This document shows positions 14,567 to 16,697 of a stretch of DNA of 16,697 nt, piece after piece (position 1 is the stretch's first letter; the number at the start of each line of letters is the position of its first letter). The DNA is from Bacteroidota bacterium (lineage in GTDB: Bacteria > Bacteroidota > Bacteroidia > Bacteroidales > Bacteroidaceae). The notes under the pieces were generated by a model. That model saw only the letters and a list, made by a program, of their open reading frames with translations. It was not told where the DNA came from and ran no database searches. The DNA is taken from assembly GCA_023415545.1 (NCBI GenBank), contig JAEZKJ010000017.1, forward strand, positions 1 to 16,697, written 5' to 3'. A program made the position numbers and the translations under genes.

Positions 14567-15103
14567 ATGGCAACTAGAATTAGATTGCAAAGACATGGAC
14601 GCAAAAGTTATGCGTTCTACTCAATTGTAATTGCAGACGTAAGAGCTCCACGTGATGGTCGATTTACTGAGAAAATTGGTACTTATAATCCAAATACCAA
14701 TCCTGCAACAGTAGATTTGAATTTCGAACGTGCTCTTCATTGGGTGTTGTGCGGTGCGCAACCTTCAGATACAGTTCGTAACATTCTTTCTCGTGAAGGC
14801 GTTTACATGAAGAAACACCTTTTAGGTGGTGTAGCTAAAGGCGCATTCTCTGAGGCTGATGCTGAAGCTAAATTCCAAGCTTGGAAATCAAACAAGCAAA
14901 CAGGTTTAGAAACTCTTAAAGCTAAACAAGCTGAAGCTAAGAAAGCTGAAGAAAAAGCTCGCTTAGAAGCTGAGAAAAAAGTAAACGAAGAAATTGCAAA
15001 GAAAGTAGCTGAGAAGAAAGCTGCAGAAGCTGCTGCTAAGGCTGAAGCTGAAGCTGAACCTGCTACAGAAGCTCCTGCTACAGAAGCTCCTGCTGAAGCA
15101 TAA
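14567..15103 (+). CDS. rpsP: 30S ribosomal protein S16 with long C-terminal tail
   Basis: S16 is an early-binding 16S rRNA protein needed for 30S assembly. The core (about 1-90) shows MATRIRLQRHGRKSYAFYSI, the APRDGRF.EKIGTYNPNTNP signature (27-46) and GAQPSDTVRNILSREGV (63-79). Most bacteria stop near residue 80-90. Here a further 90 residues follow: a basic linker, then an Ala/Glu/Lys-rich segment (about 115-160) likely to be a long helix or coiled coil, and a Pro/Ala/Thr/Glu end built from PATEA repeats. Such tails are usual in Bacteroidota S16, so this is lineage-typical rather than a fusion accident. Its function is unknown. The usual partners rimM and trmD are not next to it; it stands alone with a strong promoter, a leader hairpin and a strong terminator. 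Confidence 0.97.
   Translation: MATRIRLQRHGRKSYAFYSIVIADVRAPRDGRFTEKIGTYNPNTNPATVDLNFERALHWVLCGAQPSDTVRNILSREGVYMKKHLLGGVAKGAFSEADAEAKFQAWKSNKQTGLETLKAKQAEAKKAEEKARLEAEKKVNEEIAKKVAEKKAAEAAAKAEAEAEPATEAPATEAPAEA
15059..15088 (+). repeat. Tandem 15-base repeat in the rpsP tail
   Basis: CCTGCTACAGAAGCT occurs twice in direct tandem (15059-15073 and 15074-15088), encoding PATEA-PATEA, followed by a shortened copy coding PAEA. Such a repeat could expand or contract by slippage, changing tail length in frame. Confidence 0.9.
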
Positions 15104-15137
15104 TCTAACTTATTATCGTTATCTCAAACAAACAGAA

Positions 15138-15174
15138 AATCCCTGCAGCTGGTTACTGCAGGGATTATTTTTTT
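15138..15174 (+). terminator. rpsP terminator, shared with convergent TraX gene
   Basis: An 11-base perfect stem (15138-15148 with 15156-15166), 7-base loop, and T-run 15168-15174. On the minus strand the stem is followed by the weaker TTCTGTTTG, so it may also serve the convergent TraX gene, whose stop is about 40 bases away. Confidence 0.9.
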
Positions 15175-15206
15175 ATACAATTAGCAGCTTGTGGCTGACA
15201 CATTCA

Positions 15207-15911
15207 TCAAAGGAACAAATATAACAGCAGAAGATGCATGGGATAGAAAGCATAAAAGCAATATTTCAATGGTCTTCCTTTAATGAATCCTCTCGTTCTA
15301 TCATACAGACATATAGGGATAAAGGCCAGTCCAGGCATCCAAGCACCCGGGAGCATACAACAACCTATCACCGACTTCAACAACAGCTGGCTACGCAATG
15401 CATATAGCATAATAATAAAAGCAAAACCACGGTAACCATAGTCGGCACGCAAAAGAAAAGTTATTCCCAACAAAGCCAGAACTCCCACTCCTCGCTTCAT
15501 TGAATCTACCTTCCAACAGGTCAAACAACAAAGTCCCATATATCCCAAAAACAGCGTAAAAAATACATTCTGACTCGGATAGTACCAACTACCACTATGT
15601 ATCAAGTTCCACGGGATTTCGGACAGCAAGGCAAACAAAAACAAGTTACGGCCATATTTGAAACGGTTCCGTGTATAAACAAAACCTTCTACAATCAAAA
15701 AAGCAAAAATGGGGAAAGCCAGTCTACCGAATACACGCATCAGGAAATAGGGAGTGATTTCACGGCTTCCTAAGGTACAGATTACTTGCATAAAAGCCTC
15801 ATTGCCTCGGCAAACAAACATCCCCACATGGTCTATCAACATGGAGATTACTGCCAACAGTTTTAACACGCTACCGGATATTCCTATATGAGAAAGTTTA
15901 GAAAGAATCAT
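15207..15911 (-). CDS. TraX-family membrane protein
   Basis: A 234-residue polytopic membrane protein of the TraX family, related to membrane acyltransferases; the founding member N-acetylates F-pilin, while most chromosomal members have no known substrate. Conserved family features are LKLLAVISMLIDHVGM (16-31) with D27-H28, RVFGRLAFPIFAFLIVEGF (59-77) with E74, TRNRFKYGRNL and ALLSEIPWNL (94-103), QNVFFTLFLG (114-123), LRADYGYRG (154-162) and the end FYAFYPMHLLLLYL (219-232). Length and about eight membrane segments fit a complete protein. No conjugation or pilin gene is nearby, so an F-plasmid-like role is unlikely. By eye it is richer in GC (sample lines 45-50%) than flanking genes such as rel (about 32%), with more C- and G-ending codons, which suggests later acquisition. 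It is convergent with rpsP and has its own promoter. Confidence 0.92.
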   Translation of the reverse strand: MILSKLSHIGISGSVLKLLAVISMLIDHVGMFVCRGNEAFMQVICTLGSREITPYFLMRVFGRLAFPIFAFLIVEGFVYTRNRFKYGRNLFLFALLSEIPWNLIHSGSWYYPSQNVFFTLFLGYMGLCCLTCWKVDSMKRGVGVLALLGITFLLRADYGYRGFAFIIMLYALRSQLLLKSVIGCCMLPGAWMPGLAFIPICLYDRTRGFIKGRPLKYCFYAFYPMHLLLLYLFL

Positions 15912-15929
15912 ATGATTGAAATATTTTTA

Positions 15930-15961
15930 CAAAGTTAATTAATGCTATAGGAAAGAGCAAT
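15930..15961 (-). promoter_or_regulatory. Promoter of the TraX gene
   Basis: On the minus strand TAACTTTG (15930-15937) matches TAnnTTTG, and ATTG (15958-15961), 20 bases upstream, matches three of four bases of the -33 TTTG. The leader is short, about 12 bases. Confidence 0.55.
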
Positions 15962-15991
15962 AATTGAAATAGGAAAATTTAGGCACTAGTA

Positions 15992-16047
15992 AGCTCCCGA
16001 AGGAATACATATAGTAGCTTGTAACATTATGCATTTCTTCGGAAGCT
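15992..16047. repeat. Long imperfect stem-loop upstream of the TraX gene
   Basis: AGCTCCCGAAGGAAT (15992-16006) pairs with ATTTCTTCGGAAGCT (16033-16047): 13 of 15 positions are complementary and one of the other two is a G-U pair on either strand. The loop is 26 bases. It lies upstream of the TraX promoter and downstream of the 16063-16099 terminator, with no U-run, so it is not a standard terminator. Its role is unknown. Confidence 0.5.
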
Positions 16048-16062
16048 GAAATTATAAAAAAT

Positions 16063-16099
16063 AAGAATCTCCATTAGAATAATTCTAATGGAGATTCTT
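16063..16099 (-). terminator. Terminator of the choice-of-anchor J gene
   Basis: A 17-base perfect inverted repeat (16063-16079 with 16083-16099) around TAA. On the minus strand it is followed by ATTTTTTATAAT, a good U-run, about 60 bases after the stop at 16160. The plus-strand side (TTTGTTT) is weaker. Confidence 0.85.
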
Positions 16100-16159
16100 T
16101 GTTTAAAGAGCTGCTTTTTTAAGCAATCCCTTTATATGCTAAAGAAGGATTATCCGTTT

Positions 16160-16697
16160 TTACTCCTTCTCAATTACCTTAAGATTTTTAACCTCCCAAG
16201 TTCCGGCTGCATCAGCATCACTAGTATAACGGAATGCGATGTTTACACGACTGCCTTTATAAGCACTCAAATCAATAACTCCTACATTAACAAAGTCCCA
16301 ATTTGAACCATCCGACCACTTCTCAACAGGTAGAATATCCCATTTACAAGTTGCAGGATCGCCGGTGAAATTAGTAGATACCAATACTGAAAAATATTTG
16401 GTAGCCGGAGCACCATTAAGATATTGATGGGCTTCATCAAATGTCATTATTGGTGATTGAGCCTTTGTGAAATTAATTGTTGGAGAGACAAGATAACTAT
16501 CAGTTACATTTTTAACATTGCTAAGGAAACCGGTAGCTTTCCAACCATATGCTTCAGTGTTAAGCCAAACATATGAAAGAGAAGCCATAGCTACATTATA
16601 CGCTTTAAAATTACCTTCATCACCAAGGAATGTTTCATCAATATAAGTACTCATATTAGCACTGATACCTGAAGCATCTTTTACAAATGTCAAAGTA
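16160..16697 (-). CDS. Choice-of-anchor J domain protein, C-terminal part (5' end off window)
   Basis: The frame is open through base 16697; the TTG at 16693-16691 is an internal leucine codon rather than a start, since reading continues upstream into a threonine codon. About 179 residues are visible. The core resembles the jelly-roll fold annotated as choice-of-anchor J / cleaved-adhesin-like. It has EAYGWKATGF (47-56), then DSYLVSPTINFTKAQSPIMTF (65-85), the polar HQYLNG segment, and an ending VIDLSAYKGSRVNIAFRY (139-156) with GTWEVKNLKVIEKE (164-177). In Bacteroidota this domain usually ends lipoproteins or surface glycan-binding proteins, often after DUF5017/DUF5689-type domains. The N-terminal signal and partner domains lie outside the window. 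There is no type IX sorting domain at the C-terminus. A strong terminator follows. Confidence 0.8.
   Translation of the reverse strand, partial: TLTFVKDASGISANMSTYIDETFLGDEGNFKAYNVAMASLSYVWLNTEAYGWKATGFLSNVKNVTDSYLVSPTINFTKAQSPIMTFDEAHQYLNGAPATKYFSVLVSTNFTGDPATCKWDILPVEKWSDGSNWDFVNVGVIDLSAYKGSRVNIAFRYTSDADAAGTWEVKNLKVIEKE

Noticed and set aside
15207..15911. TraX as evidence of a conjugative element
   Set aside because: No other transfer, relaxase, pilin or integrase gene is present, and TraX-family proteins are widespread on chromosomes.

Overview
The window reads as a chromosomal segment from an AT-rich member of the Bacteroidales (Bacteroidota). The evidence is the gene families (DUF4301, DUF1573, the PadR + PspC pair, a long-tailed S16, a choice-of-anchor J protein) and promoters of the Bacteroides TAnnTTTG type upstream of most transcription units. 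Ribosome binding sites are mostly absent or A-rich. I did not assign a genus. No tRNA, rRNA, CRISPR array, insertion sequence or prophage gene is visible.

Left part, mostly minus strand. The first 95 bases hold the start of a minus-strand gene that looks like a hemerythrin/RIC-type protein and runs off the edge. Then come purT (formate-dependent purine synthesis) with its own promoter and terminator, a 461-base gap holding a strong terminator, and a PadR regulator followed by a PspC-domain membrane protein. A lone plus-strand GNAT acetyltransferase (3462-3959) meets, tail to tail, a minus-strand operon whose genes overlap by 4 and 8 bases: DUF4301 protein, ogt-type alkyltransferase, AlkD-type DNA glycosylase. 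That operon combines two alkylation-repair enzymes with a large protein of unknown function whose motifs suggest a UDP-sugar-pyrophosphorylase-like fold.

Middle and right part, plus strand from 6819 to 15103. It holds a long RelA/SpoT-family (p)ppGpp enzyme with a ruined hydrolase site, a small lipid kinase 2 bases behind it, and a secreted DUF1573 protein closed by a strong terminator. Next are a lipoprotein phosphoesterase translationally coupled to a predicted outer-membrane barrel, an OPT-family transporter followed after 4 bases by a secreted alpha/beta hydrolase, and rpsP with a textbook promoter, a hairpin at the start of its mRNA and a low-complexity tail that doubles the protein.

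Right end, minus strand. A TraX-family membrane protein, visibly richer in GC than its surroundings, faces rpsP across a terminator. After a spacer with two hairpins comes the C-terminal part of a choice-of-anchor J surface protein cut by the window edge.

Most of this is ordinary core-genome content. The parts most worth a second look are the DUF4301-ogt-alkD operon, the contradictory catalytic motifs of the Rel enzyme, the rpsP leader hairpin, and the repeated ATAGTACT motif around the padR promoter.
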